64,000 bases of DNA from Bifidobacterium callimiconis (lineage in GTDB: Bacteria; Actinomycetota; Actinomycetes; Actinomycetales; Bifidobacteriaceae). Position numbers and translations under genes: made by a program. The notes under the pieces were generated by a model. The model was not told the DNA's origin. It ran no database searches and saw only the letters and a program-made list of their open reading frames with translations. The stretch spans positions 62,001 to 126,000 of the forward strand of contig NZ_QXGJ01000003.1 in the NCBI RefSeq assembly GCF_003952005.1. Reading direction: 5' to 3'. Of this stretch, positions 1 through 9,010 are shown piece after piece. Every line of letters starts with the position of its first letter. Position 1 is the stretch's first letter.

Positions 1-1106
1 CCGCCGGCGATCCAGACCACGGAGCCGGGAGCGAAGCTGGACAGCGAGGCATGGGCCGCATGCGCGTTCGTGGCCTTGGAGTCGTCGACGAATCGAATGA
101 CACCGCCGGGCACCTTGGCTTCGGCGACCTTGGCGATGCGGTGGCCGCCGGGGGCGAACTGCTTGAGCGCGCCGATGGCGGTGGCCGCCGACACGCCCAT
201 GCCCAGGGACAGCGCCAACGCGCACAGGGCGTCGGCCAGCAGATGCGGGTAGACGGTGCCGTCCGGTTCGCACAGGTGCGTGAAGTCCAGCACCCTGGCC
301 ATGCGCTCGGCGGCGTCCTCGTCGCGCAGACCGCTGCGATCCACGATCCAGCCGTCCTCGACGCCGATCTGTCCGGCGGCGGGCGCGCCAAGCGTGAAGC
401 CGACCCTACGGCAGCCTTCGGCGGGCTTGGCGGCCTCGGCCAGCGCGGTCACGCGGGCATCGTCGGCGTTGTAGACCAGCGCGCGCTTGACTCCGCGATA
501 GACCTTCGCCTTGTCGGCCGCATAGTTGTCGAATCCGCCATGCCAATCGAGATGATCGTCGGCGAGATTGGTGATCGCGGCGCAGTCAAGTTCAAGCGAA
601 TCGGTGTAGTGCATCTGGAACGAGCTGAGCTCCACCACCAGCGCATCGTTGGCTGGGTCCACGGACGCGGAGGAGACCGGCGTGCCGATGTTGCCCACGG
701 CGGGAGCCTTGAGATGGGCGGCGCGTAGCACCTCGGAGGTCATCTCCGTGGTCGACGTCTTGCCGTTGGTTCCGGTGATGCCCACCCAGGCGGCGGGCTT
801 GCCGGTCGACGCGGACGGCACACGCAGACGCCACGCGAGCTCGACCTCGCTCATCGTGTCGATGCCACGACGGGCGGCCTCGGCAAGGAACGGCGTGGAC
901 GGTGCGAACACCGGCGAGGTGACGATGGCGTCAAGCGCATCAAAGTCGATGTCCTCGAACCGGTGCAGATCGGCGTCCGGCTTACGCTCGTCGAATGCGA
1001 GCACGGTGGCGCCGGCATCCCTCAGCCGATCGCACGCACTCACACCGGACACTCCCAGTCCGGCCACCATCACGGTCTTGCCCTGAAAATCCTCTACCTT
1101 GGTCAA
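1..1106 (-). CDS. murD: UDP-N-acetylmuramoylalanine--D-glutamate ligase MurD (partial, C-terminus outside window)
   Basis: Cytoplasmic ATP-dependent ligase that adds D-glutamate to UDP-MurNAc-L-Ala in peptidoglycan precursor synthesis. Translating the minus strand from a TTG at 1106 gives [20 protein letters not shown], a Rossmann-like Mur N-terminus, then the Mur ligase P-loop [14 protein letters not shown] near residue 110 and [22 protein letters not shown], all MurD-like. The TTG is preceded by a strong AAAGGAGG, which decides the start. It is the last gene seen of the dcw series rsmH-ftsL-ftsI-(MurE-like)-murF-mraY-murD and continues beyond base 1. A gap of 144 bp separates it from mraY. 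The identification is secure; only the C-terminal domain is cut off by the window. Confidence 0.95.
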   Translation of the reverse strand, partial: MTKVEDFQGKTVMVAGLGVSGVSACDRLRDAGATVLAFDERKPDADLHRFEDIDFDALDAIVTSPVFAPSTPFLAEAARRGIDTMSEVELAWRLRVPSASTGKPAAWVGITGTNGKTSTTEMTSEVLRAAHLKAPAVGNIGTPVSSASVDPANDALVVELSSFQMHYTDSLELDCAAITNLADDHLDWHGGFDNYAADKAKVYRGVKRALVYNADDARVTALAEAAKPAEGCRRVGFTLGAPAAGQIGVEDGWIVDRSGLRDEDAAERMARVLDFTHLCEPDGTVYPHLLADALCALALSLGMGVSAATAIGALKQFAPGGHRIAKVAEAKVPGGVIRFVDDSKATNAHAAHASLSSFAPGSVVWIAG

Positions 1107-1250
1107 CGGACCCCTCCTTTTAGGATTCTTCATACCAACGTCAGGCTAGTCTCCCGCCGATACAGAGCCGATATCGATACGGCGCGACGGGAGACCAGCG
1201 ATCAACGGCCGGCGTCGTCACGACCCGACCGGCGCACGCAACGCATACGG

Positions 1251-2351
1251 TCAGAACAGACCGGAGCCGACAAGCCAGTTAGAGTAGAACAGCACCAGAC
1301 CGACCAGCACGAACAGCATCTCGATCATCCAGAACCGCACGACGACGGTGTTCTCCTGCCATCCGCACAATTCGAAATGATGATGGATCGGCGCCATCTT
1401 GAACACGCGCTTATGGGTCATCTTGAAATAGCCCACCTGAATCACGTCGGAGCAGGTCTCCATCACGAACAGACCGCCGAGCACCACGGCGAGCACCTCG
1501 GTGTGCGTGGTGATCGACAGCGCGGCGAACAGACCGCCGAGCGCCAGCGAACCGGTGTCGCCCATGAAGATCTTGGCCGGATTCGTGTTGTACCACAGGA
1601 ATCCGAAGCATGCGGCCACTGCACACGCGGCCAGAATGGCCAGATCCTGCGGGTCGGACACGGAGTAGGCGAAGCCGGAGTGGCCGGCGCCCTTGAGATG
1701 GTAGCTCTCCCAGTACGCGATCATCGCATAGCCGATGAACGCCACCATGGAGCTGCCGGAAGCCAGACCGTCAAGACCATCGGTGAGGTTGAAGGCGTTC
1801 GTCCACGCCGTCATCAGGAAGTTCACCCAGATCACGAACAGCACGATCGCCACCGCACGGCCGGCGAACTCGAACGAGACGATGCGGTGCTCGACGAACG
1901 AAATACCGGCCTGCGCGCTCGGGAAGCCGTTCTTGGTGGGCATGAGCAGCGCCAGCACGGCAAACATGGTGGCGAACACGAACTGGCCGAAGAACTTGCC
2001 GCCCACCGACAGGCCCTCGTTCTGCTTCTTGCGCACCTTGGCGAAATCATCGATGAAGCCCAGCAGGCCCATGGACAGCATGGCGAACAGCACCAGCAAC
2101 GCCGTCCAGGAAGGCACGTCACGATAGGCGATATAGCGGTACAGCGCCGACGCGGCCCAGCCAAGCACGATGGCGAGGTTGATCACCACGCCGCCCAGCG
2201 TAGGAGTGCCGCGCTTGACCAGATGGGACTGCGGACCATCCTGACGAATGTACTGTCCGTAGTGCAGTTTGTGCACCAGATTGATGAGCAGCGGCGTACC
2301 CACCAGGGTGACGATCAGCGACACCCCAAGACCGATAAGGAGCGAAATCAC
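1251..2351 (-). CDS. mraY: Phospho-N-acetylmuramoyl-pentapeptide-transferase MraY
   Basis: Integral membrane transferase that moves phospho-MurNAc-pentapeptide onto undecaprenyl phosphate, making lipid I. The 366 residues contain about ten hydrophobic segments and the family signatures: LLGFIDDFAKV (the DDxxK site, near residue 105), NAFNLTDGLDGLASG, IFMGDTGSLALGG and the histidine-rich MAPIHHHFE loop near the C-terminus. Length matches the family. Its start codon overlaps the murF stop by 4 bp (ATGA), so the two are probably translationally coupled. Confidence 0.97.
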   Translation of the reverse strand: MISLLIGLGVSLIVTLVGTPLLINLVHKLHYGQYIRQDGPQSHLVKRGTPTLGGVVINLAIVLGWAASALYRYIAYRDVPSWTALLVLFAMLSMGLLGFIDDFAKVRKKQNEGLSVGGKFFGQFVFATMFAVLALLMPTKNGFPSAQAGISFVEHRIVSFEFAGRAVAIVLFVIWVNFLMTAWTNAFNLTDGLDGLASGSSMVAFIGYAMIAYWESYHLKGAGHSGFAYSVSDPQDLAILAACAVAACFGFLWYNTNPAKIFMGDTGSLALGGLFAALSITTHTEVLAVVLGGLFVMETCSDVIQVGYFKMTHKRVFKMAPIHHHFELCGWQENTVVVRFWMIEMLFVLVGLVLFYSNWLVGSGLF

Positions 2352-3865
2352 AGTGCTTCTCCATTCTTCGTGGTTTCGTTGCCGCCGTTCTTACGCGCGG
2401 CGGGCAGGTCGTCGTTGCGTTCCCAGCGCGTGGCGAGCGCGCTCAGTCCGGAGGCGTGCGAGCCCTTGAGCAGCACCACGGCATGCGGATGGGCCAGCGC
2501 CAGATCGATCACGGCGCGATCGGCGTCGTCCACGTTGTGCACGAGCTCGGCGTGCGGATCGTTCGCGGCCTTCACGCCGTCGACGATGTCGGCGGCGAGG
2601 GAGTCGAGATTGGCGTCGTGCTCGCTGCCCACGGCGATCACGGCGTCGACGCCCAGCTTGGCTGCGTATTCGCCGATGCCACGGTGCAGACCGGCCTCAT
2701 CGCCACCCAGCTCGAGCATGGAGCCGAGCACGGCCACGCGGTAGGGCTTGCCGTCGGTGTTTTCACCGGACCATCCGACCAGACCGTCGAGGCCCGCCTT
2801 CATGGAGTCGGGGTTCGCGTTGAACGAATCGTCGATCACGGTGAACTCCGCTCCCTCGCGCTTGAGCGTGGAGACGGCCATGCGATGGGGGCTGATGCTG
2901 GACTGCTTCTCCAGCACGGCAACGATGTCCTCTGTGGGCACGCCGAGATGCCAGGCGACCGTGGCGGCGGCCAGCGCATTCATCACATTGTGACGGCCGG
3001 GAATCGCCAGAGCCACGTCGGCCGGGGCCTGTCCGGGCAGAGCCAGCGTGAAGGTGGCGCGGTCGAGACCGTCCATGCGCACGTCGGAGGCCTTCGATGC
3101 GGCGCCGTCGCCCATGCCGAACCACAGCACCTTGCCGTCCACAAGCTGGGCCATCGGCACCACATGCTCGTCGTCGGCGTTGAGCACGGCCACGCCGTCG
3201 GCGTCCAGCGCGCGCACGATCTCACTCTTCGCCTTCTGGATGTTCTCCACGGAGCCGAATTCACCCAGATGGGCCACGCCCACCTTGAGCACCACGGCCA
3301 CGTCGGGACGCACCAGCGAGGTCAGGTAGGCGATCTCGCCCAGATGGTTCGCTCCCATTTCGGACACGAGGTAGCGGGTGTGCTCGTCCACCTGCAGCGC
3401 GGTGATCGGCATGCCGATATCGTTGTTGAACGAGCCCACGGGCGCCACGGTGGGGGCCTGGGACGACAGCAGGGCCTTGAGCAGGTCCTTGGTGGTGGTC
3501 TTGCCGACCGAACCGGTGATGCCGATCACGGTGAACGGCGTTCCGGCGGCGCGACGGCGCTCGATGTTGGCCTTGGCCAGCAGGCCCAGAGCCTTGATGG
3601 TGTCGTCCACGACGATCTGCGGCACGTCGGCGTCGGCGATCTCGTGGTCCACCAACGCGGCGGCGGCACCGGCCTGACCCACCTTGGCCACGAAATCGTG
3701 ACCGTCCACGTGTTCGCCGGCGATGGCCACGAACAAGGCCCCTTCGCCCGCCTGTCGGGAATCGGTCACCACCGTGCCGATCGGACGACCGGCCTGTTCG
3801 TCGTCCCGCACGTGCAGCCTGCCGCCTACCGCCAGGGCCGCTTCCTTTACTGTCATGACCATCAT
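2348..3865 (-). CDS. murF: UDP-N-acetylmuramoyl-tripeptide--D-alanyl-D-alanine ligase MurF
   Basis: Cytoplasmic Mur ligase that adds D-Ala-D-Ala to the UDP-MurNAc-tripeptide. The 505 residues carry the Mur N-terminal domain (VVTDSRQAGEGALFVAIAGE, about residues 33-52), the P-loop GITGSVGKTTTKDLL near residue 115, EMGANHLGEI, VLKVGVAHLGEFGS and a C-terminal domain with VAVLGSMLELG. AGAGGTAG lies 9 bases before the first of two close ATGs, supporting the start at 3865, although the ATG three codons later (MTVKEAAL) cannot be excluded. The 3' end overlaps mraY by 4 bp; a 94-bp gap separates it from the MurE-like gene upstream. Confidence 0.96.
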   Translation of the reverse strand: MMVMTVKEAALAVGGRLHVRDDEQAGRPIGTVVTDSRQAGEGALFVAIAGEHVDGHDFVAKVGQAGAAAALVDHEIADADVPQIVVDDTIKALGLLAKANIERRRAAGTPFTVIGITGSVGKTTTKDLLKALLSSQAPTVAPVGSFNNDIGMPITALQVDEHTRYLVSEMGANHLGEIAYLTSLVRPDVAVVLKVGVAHLGEFGSVENIQKAKSEIVRALDADGVAVLNADDEHVVPMAQLVDGKVLWFGMGDGAASKASDVRMDGLDRATFTLALPGQAPADVALAIPGRHNVMNALAAATVAWHLGVPTEDIVAVLEKQSSISPHRMAVSTLKREGAEFTVIDDSFNANPDSMKAGLDGLVGWSGENTDGKPYRVAVLGSMLELGGDEAGLHRGIGEYAAKLGVDAVIAVGSEHDANLDSLAADIVDGVKAANDPHAELVHNVDDADRAVIDLALAHPHAVVLLKGSHASGLSALATRWERNDDLPAARKNGGNETTKNGEAL

Positions 3866-3959
3866 GAGATGTCTACCTCTTCTGTGGATCCTGTCTCTTT
3901 GCGTTCCGATGAACGCCTTTACGCACCACGAAGACGCCGTTGGACGTCCTCGGGATACG

Positions 3960-4841
3960 TCAGCTCATTTCCTTCGACACGCGCAGGGCGCTCTTGATGT
4001 TGCCCTTGCGCACGCCGGCCTTCATCACCATGGCGATGGCCAACGACAGCCGACGGCTGGACGCCGGGTCGAGCTGACCGTCGTAATGGTGGGCCATATC
4101 GTCGCTTTCCGCGGTCCGATGCGCCAGATGGGTGCGTTCACGCAGTTTTGCGCCATACCGTTCCATCGTCTCCTTGAGTGACGGCTGCGCATCGTCGTCC
4201 GCTTCGGATTCGCCGAGCGCGCACACGTCGGTGATCACGGATTCCAGCGCGCCGGGCGCGAGCGTGCGGTCATCGGCGCCGATCACCACGGCGGATGCGC
4301 CGTCCTCGACGAACACGGCGAGAATACGCTGCACGTCGAGCGCGTTCAACGGGTATTCCTCCACCAGGTGCCGCTCCAACGACACGGAGTGACGGTAGCC
4401 GATCTGTCCCACGGGGTTGCCCAGCACGTGCAGCAGTTCGGCCAGATCCGCGCCCTGTTCCACGGAATCCTCGCCCGCCACCAGGAACACGGCCACGGAG
4501 TTGGAGGGGTGCCCGGCCATGTCGGAGGCAAGACGGCCCATTTCCTCGGCGCTCAGATCGCCGTACAGCATGGGGACGCTGGCTTCGAGCCCGGTGTCCT
4601 GTGCCGACGTGGGCAGCAGCATCGCATAGGCGCCCTTCGCCTCGGCCTGGGCGATGGCATCGGCGGTGAGATCCTCGGGCTTGGGAATGAACAACGCGCC
4701 CGGCATCACCGACTTCAGATCGTCGGCGATGGACGTGACGGTGACCTTGCCCGCGAACTTCGCGTTGGTGGTCAGACCATACCGTTCACGTAGATCGGCG
4801 ATGGTGAGATGTTCCGTGCTTGCTTCACTCAGTGCGCTCAT
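3960..4841 (-). CDS. MurE-like protein lacking the Mur ligase P-loop (putative pseudoenzyme)
   Basis: Sits exactly where murE lies in the canonical dcw order, between ftsI and murF, but is only 293 residues; MurE is usually near 500. Residues 11-110 resemble the MurE N-terminal UDP-binding domain (LTIADLRERYGL, VTSIADDLKSVMPGALFIP). GHPSNSVAVFLVAGEDSVEQGAD at 110-132 aligns by position with the stretch that in MurE reads GHPS..GVTGTNGKTTT, but the ATP-binding glycine/lysine/threonine loop is absent (AGEDSVEQGAD instead). GNPVGQIGY after it matches the usual GxxVGxIGT. The glutamate/amino-acid ligase core motifs and the C-terminal domain are missing; the last 60 residues are not recognised. 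AAGGGGTACAG precedes the ATG. The frame is intact, so it looks like a maintained protein rather than a decaying gene. A regulatory or scaffolding role is inference. Confidence 0.7.
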   Translation of the reverse strand: MSALSEASTEHLTIADLRERYGLTTNAKFAGKVTVTSIADDLKSVMPGALFIPKPEDLTADAIAQAEAKGAYAMLLPTSAQDTGLEASVPMLYGDLSAEEMGRLASDMAGHPSNSVAVFLVAGEDSVEQGADLAELLHVLGNPVGQIGYRHSVSLERHLVEEYPLNALDVQRILAVFVEDGASAVVIGADDRTLAPGALESVITDVCALGESEADDDAQPSLKETMERYGAKLRERTHLAHRTAESDDMAHHYDGQLDPASSRRLSLAIAMVMKAGVRKGNIKSALRVSKEMS

Positions 4842-4916
4842 CTGTACCCCTTGGCGTCGGTTGCCGCCGGCCGGTATGCCGTCGGCTTGTGATCAGGATT
4901 GTTGGACACGGCCGAA

Positions 4917-6713
4917 TCACCACTCTGTAGGAATAGCATCGGTGCGTTCGGGCGAGGCCGGGACCTCGTACTTCTGCATAAGGAATTCACCAATCGTACC
5001 CACCACCGGTCCGGCCGTGGTGCCGCCGTAGGTGCCCTCGGGATCCTTGAGCGCGACGGTGATCACATACTGCGGATCGTTGGCCGGAATGGCCGCGATG
5101 AAATCGCCGATGATGCTGTTGAGCGCGCCGGAGGAATCGGCCACCTGCGCGGTGCCGGACTTGCCGGCCAGACGATAGCCTTCGACGTTCAGCACCGACT
5201 TGTACTGTTCGGCCATCGATTCCATCATGTTCATGAGTTCGGCGGCCACATCCTCGCTCACCACACGCTGCGACTTCTTCACCGACGGCGTGGTGTCGTT
5301 GCCCTGGGCGTCGGTGGACGATTCGATGATCGACTGGCCGTTGCGCACGCCCTTGTTGGCGATGGTGGCGACCACGTTGGTCATCTGCAGCGCGGACGCG
5401 GAGTAGCCCTGTCCGAACAGCACGGTGTTGCGGGTGCGCTTGTCCCAGTCCTTGTACGACGAGACGATCTGACCGTTGGATTCGCCGGGGAAGTTCAGTC
5501 CGGTGCTCTGCCCGATGCCGAACTTGGTGATGTACTCGTAGCGCTTTTCGAGACTGTAGTCGGAGGACGCCATGACGGTGCCCACGTTCGAGGATTCCTT
5601 GAGGATGCCGGCGAGCGTGAGGTTCTGCACGCCATGCTCATGCGAATCGTGGTAGGTCTGGCCGTCGAGCTGGATCTGATAGGGCACCTGGAACTGATCG
5701 GTGGGCTTGTGAATGCCCTCCTGCAGCAGTCCGGCGGCGGTGATGAGCTTGCCCGTCGAGCCCGGCTCGAACACGGCGGTCACGGCCTTCGACGCGTTCA
5801 TCTTCGCCTCATCGGTGCCGGCCACGTAGTTGTCGGTGTCGGCGATGGCCAGGATCTTACCCGTCTTGACCTCCTGCACCACGGCGATGCCCCATTCGGC
5901 GTGCGTCTTGTCCTGCGCGTCCTTGAGCGCCTTCTTGACGTACCATTGCACGTCCCAGTCGATGGTGAGCTTGACGGTGCCACCGTTGACCGGGGAGACG
6001 GATTCGGTCACGGTTCCCGGAATCTGCTGGCCGCCGGCGCCACGCTGATAGCTGGTCGAACCGTCCTTGCCGATCAGCGACTTGTTGGCCATCTTCTCGA
6101 TGCCGGCCACGCCGTTGCCGGTCGCGTCCACACCGCCGAGGATGGTGCCGAGCAGACCATCGTCCGAATACTGCCTGTCGGAGGTCAGTTCATAGCCGAT
6201 CACACCGCTCAGATGCAGTTTCTGGATGGCGCGCATGACCTCGGGGACCACGTTCTTCTTCAGCACCACGTACCGGTTCGTGCCCACGAGCTTGCCGCCG
6301 AGCTCCATGGTGTTCATGCCGAGCACCGGTGCCAGCAGCTTCGCCACGGCGGACGGTCCCGTGGCGTCCACGTTCTTGCCGTCGATCGCATGGCAGGTGC
6401 TTTCGTTCTTGCCGTTGCAGTCGACGGGCGTGAAGTCGGCCGCAGCCACCTGGTCGGCGTAGATGGTGTACCGTTCCACGCTTTGTGCCAGCACCACGTT
6501 GTTCGTGTCGACGATCGTGCCGCGCTGCGCCTTCACCGTTTTGGTCACGGTACGGCTGGCGGTGGCGGCCTGGGCCACCGAACCGGCGGCGAACAGCTGC
6601 ATGTACGACAGCTTGCCCACGCAGATCGAAGCCACCAGGGCAAGGATGATGCCGACGGCCAGCGACCGCCGGCGGAAGATGTCACCGTGGGTGCGGCGAA
6701 CCTTACGTCTCAC
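4917..6713 (-). CDS. ftsI: Septal penicillin-binding protein FtsI (class B transpeptidase)
   Basis: Division-specific peptidoglycan transpeptidase anchored in the cytoplasmic membrane. The 598 residues start with a basic cytosolic tail, one membrane segment (about residues 15-37, LAVGIILALVASICVGKLSY), a PBP dimerisation domain, then the transpeptidase domain with the catalytic serine in FEPGSTGKLI (near 318), the SxN triad in LKESSNVGT (near 370) and the KSG triad in LAGKSGTAQV (near 515). No PASTA repeats are seen. Translation starts at a GTG overlapping the ftsL-like stop (GTGA). Class B membership and dcw position favour FtsI over a PBP2 elongation protein. Confidence 0.93.
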   Translation of the reverse strand: MRRKVRRTHGDIFRRRSLAVGIILALVASICVGKLSYMQLFAAGSVAQAATASRTVTKTVKAQRGTIVDTNNVVLAQSVERYTIYADQVAAADFTPVDCNGKNESTCHAIDGKNVDATGPSAVAKLLAPVLGMNTMELGGKLVGTNRYVVLKKNVVPEVMRAIQKLHLSGVIGYELTSDRQYSDDGLLGTILGGVDATGNGVAGIEKMANKSLIGKDGSTSYQRGAGGQQIPGTVTESVSPVNGGTVKLTIDWDVQWYVKKALKDAQDKTHAEWGIAVVQEVKTGKILAIADTDNYVAGTDEAKMNASKAVTAVFEPGSTGKLITAAGLLQEGIHKPTDQFQVPYQIQLDGQTYHDSHEHGVQNLTLAGILKESSNVGTVMASSDYSLEKRYEYITKFGIGQSTGLNFPGESNGQIVSSYKDWDKRTRNTVLFGQGYSASALQMTNVVATIANKGVRNGQSIIESSTDAQGNDTTPSVKKSQRVVSEDVAAELMNMMESMAEQYKSVLNVEGYRLAGKSGTAQVADSSGALNSIIGDFIAAIPANDPQYVITVALKDPEGTYGGTTAGPVVGTIGEFLMQKYEVPASPERTDAIPTEW

Positions 6714-7168
6714 TTGCTTCCCTTCGCGTCATTGGATGCGGCATAGCCGCTCAGATCTATGGTCAACGCATCGGAGCCCGGGACCATGCCGAGCTTCTGC
6801 GCCTTGCTGGGTAGGGACGCCTCGAGGGCGTCGAGTTCGGTCTGCTTCTCCTGAATGTCCTGGGTAAGGCGGCCGATGGACTGCTGGGTGTCGGTGATGG
6901 CGAACGAATCCTCGATCATCTGCGTGCGCAGCACCAGCGAGCCAATGAGGCTGGCTCCGAGGAACACCAGCGCTCCCACGAAATGGAACAGCCGCATGCG
7001 ACGGGGATGCACGCCGCCCACCAGACCGCGCATGCGACCTGCGAACGTATTGGTACCGGTTTTCGACGAAGTGGTCACTTGAAGCCTGTCCCGGGTGGAT
7101 GTGGTTGGACGGGTGCTGCGTTCCTGCGCCTTGGAACGAGAACGCGCCACTCTGGGGGATGCGCTCAT
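6710..7168 (-). CDS. FtsL-like bitopic division protein
   Basis: A 152-residue protein with a basic, Ser/Thr-rich cytosolic region (residues 1-58), one membrane span (about 62-82, FVGALVFLGASLIGSLVL) and a short extracytoplasmic coiled coil (ITDTQQSIGRLTQDIQEK, then an LDALEASLP-type heptad stretch). This architecture and the place between rsmH and ftsI are those of FtsL, which forms the FtsQLB complex that activates FtsWI. FtsL sequences diverge strongly, so the call rests on topology and synteny. Start and stop overlap both neighbours by 4 bp. Confidence 0.8.
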   Translation of the reverse strand: MSASPRVARSRSKAQERSTRPTTSTRDRLQVTTSSKTGTNTFAGRMRGLVGGVHPRRMRLFHFVGALVFLGASLIGSLVLRTQMIEDSFAITDTQQSIGRLTQDIQEKQTELDALEASLPSKAQKLGMVPGSDALTIDLSGYAASNDAKGSK

Positions 7169-8271
7169 CTACGGCCCCTCCTTGCCTTGCCTGAGCCCGA
7201 CTTGCCGGACGCCCGTCCGGCGCGGCCCTGCGAACGTGAACGACCCTGCGACTTCTCAGGCTCGCGATAGCTGTATCGGTGCTCGCCCGACGCGAAGCTG
7301 GATGCCCAGCGTTCGGGCAGCACGCGGGTGAGCTCCACCGCGCGAAGACGCACGGACGCGGATCTTGGATTGGCGGCGATCTCCTGCTCGTCGGCCTTGA
7401 TCGCGCCTCGGGTCAGGTCCTTGAAGAACGGCTGGGCGTCGTCGGGGATCACCGGCATGCCGGCGGGCACGTCCACCTTCAGTCCGTTGGCCATGAACCG
7501 CTTGACGGTCTTGTCCTCGAGCGAATGATACGACTCGACGACCAGACGACCACCGACGGCGAGATGCAGTGCGGCCTGCGGCAGCGTCGACGCCAGTTTG
7601 TCCAGCTCGCCGTTGACCTCGATGCGCAACGCCTGGAACACGCGCTTGGCCGGATTGCCGGCGGGACGGTGCGCCTTGGGAACCACCCGATCGACCAACG
7701 CATTGAGCTGCGCCGACGTGCGCAACGGCTCACGCTCACGGTCGGCCACGATGGCCTTGGCGATCGGACCGGAGAACCGTTCCTCGCCGTATTCGCGGAA
7801 GATCCAGCGCAGATGATCCACGGAGTACTCGGCCAGCACGCGTTCGGCCGTCATGCCCTGCGTGGTGTCCATGCGCATGTCCAATGGGGCGTCATGAGAG
7901 TAGGAGAAGCCACGTTCGGTCTCGTCGATCTGCAGACTCGACAGGCCCAGATCCATGAAGACAGCGTGTACCTGATCGATGCCCTGATCGGCGAGCACGT
8001 CGGCGAAGGCGTCGAAGGCGGCATGCACCGGAGTGAAACGATCGGCCAGACCCTCGTCCTGCATACGACGGGTGGCGAGTGCGAGCGCCTCCTCATCACG
8101 GTCGATGCCGATGAGGCGGGCGTTCGGCGCGGCCTTGAGGAATGCCGTGGAATGGCCGGCGAGTCCGAGTGTGCAGTCAACGATGACGGATCCGGGCGCG
8201 GTGGCGGCCTCAGTCACCAGACGCACGCAGTCGTCCAGCAGCACCGGTTGGTGAATCGCTGTGATATCCAT
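7165..8271 (-). CDS. rsmH: 16S rRNA (cytosine(1402)-N(4))-methyltransferase RsmH (MraW)
   Basis: SAM-dependent methyltransferase acting on C1402 of 16S rRNA in the ribosomal P site. The 368 residues begin HQPVLLDDCVRLV, the usual RsmH start, followed by the SAM-binding region (IVDCTLGLAGHSTAFL), FMDLGLSSLQIDE (the DLGxSSxQ motif), RGFSYSHDAPLDMRMD and the C-terminal YHSLEDKTVKRF. The basic tail rich in Arg/Ser/Gly is an extension beyond the conserved domain. An in-frame upstream start would add 33 residues encoded inside mraZ and is rejected; the ATG at 8271 lies 5 bp after the mraZ stop with GGAG before it. Confidence 0.96.
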   Translation of the reverse strand: MDITAIHQPVLLDDCVRLVTEAATAPGSVIVDCTLGLAGHSTAFLKAAPNARLIGIDRDEEALALATRRMQDEGLADRFTPVHAAFDAFADVLADQGIDQVHAVFMDLGLSSLQIDETERGFSYSHDAPLDMRMDTTQGMTAERVLAEYSVDHLRWIFREYGEERFSGPIAKAIVADREREPLRTSAQLNALVDRVVPKAHRPAGNPAKRVFQALRIEVNGELDKLASTLPQAALHLAVGGRLVVESYHSLEDKTVKRFMANGLKVDVPAGMPVIPDDAQPFFKDLTRGAIKADEQEIAANPRSASVRLRAVELTRVLPERWASSFASGEHRYSYREPEKSQGRSRSQGRAGRASGKSGSGKARRGRR

Positions 8272-8276
8272 GTGTG

Positions 8277-8768
8277 TTAGAACTCCATTGCCGGTAGTAC
8301 GTCGTCGGCTATGTCCGCATAGCCCTGTTCCTGCTCGGTCAGGTAGGCTTCCCAAGCGTCCTTGTTCCATATCTCCGCACGTGTGCCGACGCCGATGACG
8401 ACGACATCGGTTCCCAACCCTGCGTAGTCGCGCAGCATGGGCGGTATCACCACCCTGCCCTGCTTGTCGGGCTCCTGGTCAACGGCTCCCGACAGGAACA
8501 CGCGCAGATAGTCGCGTGCGGCCTTGTTGCCCAACGATGTGCGTTGGATCTGCGCGGCCACCCTTCGGAATTCGCTGTAGGGCAGCAGGTAGATGCAGCG
8601 TTCCTGTCCCCTGGCCATCACCAGTCCGTGTCCAAGCTGGCTGCGGAGCTTTGCGGGAAGGGCAAGCCTTCCTTTGGCATCGATCTTCGGGGTGTAGGTG
8701 CCCAGCAGCAATGGCGGAAGCTCTATCGGGGCCTCTGCCGGCGCGGCTGCTGGTTCGCTGTCGACCAT
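8277..8768 (-). CDS. mraZ: MraZ, transcriptional regulator of the dcw cluster
   Basis: DNA-binding protein with two SpoVT/AbrB-like beta-hairpin modules that controls the mra/dcw operon. The first module is LLGTYTPKIDAKGRLALPAK (about residues 20-40) and the second is DKQGRVVIPPMLRDYAGL (about 100-118), each with the DxxGR.xxP signature. The start was set at ATG 8768 because AAGGAGGTG lies 7 bases upstream; longer in-frame starts run into the operator. The protein is 163 residues, slightly longer than usual because of an Ala/Pro-rich N-terminus. First gene of the cluster, with its own binding repeats just upstream. Confidence 0.96.
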   Translation of the reverse strand: MVDSEPAAAPAEAPIELPPLLLGTYTPKIDAKGRLALPAKLRSQLGHGLVMARGQERCIYLLPYSEFRRVAAQIQRTSLGNKAARDYLRVFLSGAVDQEPDKQGRVVIPPMLRDYAGLGTDVVVIGVGTRAEIWNKDAWEAYLTEQEQGYADIADDVLPAMEF

Positions 8769-8810
8769 CGCGCGCACCTCCTTGCCCCGTTTTGCCATGA
8801 CTCGCGACCA

Positions 8811-8852
8811 ACAGTTCACCACTTTACCCCACTTATCCCCAATCCTCCCCAC
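8811..8852 (-). promoter_or_regulatory. MraZ operator: four direct repeats with 10-bp period
   Basis: On the minus strand, upstream of mraZ, four decamers follow each other: GTGGGGAGGA, TTGGGGATAA, GTGGGGTAAA, GTGGTGAACT. MraZ of other bacteria binds TGGGN repeats separated by 5 bases, exactly this periodicity, so this is very likely the autoregulatory operator. A further TTGGGGTGGA lies about 15 bases upstream, out of phase. The last repeat ends about 40 bases before the mraZ start, so the transcription start should lie in or near the array. Confidence 0.85.
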
Positions 8853-9010
8853 CGATTGGGCTTTTCCACCCCAATAACGCCACAAATGCATGGGCCGGCG
8901 GCGCAAAGTGGGCGCGGCCCCGGCATGGTCCGGTTCCGGAACGGGTTTTATGGGCCTGCGAGTATAGTGGATTGCCGAACTTTTCCGGCCCCGCCAAGGA
9001 GCAGTCTTTC

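Noticed and set aside
963..2744. Long plus-strand open frame (593 codons) opposite mraY and murF
   Set aside because: High-GC shadow frame; His/Arg/Gln-rich with no family similarity, while mraY and murF on the minus strand carry all catalytic motifs.
3960..4841. MurE-like gene considered as a frameshifted or truncated pseudogene
   Set aside because: The frame is open, has a good RBS and normal composition; a scan of flanking gaps (75 and 94 bp) leaves no room for a lost MurE C-terminal domain.
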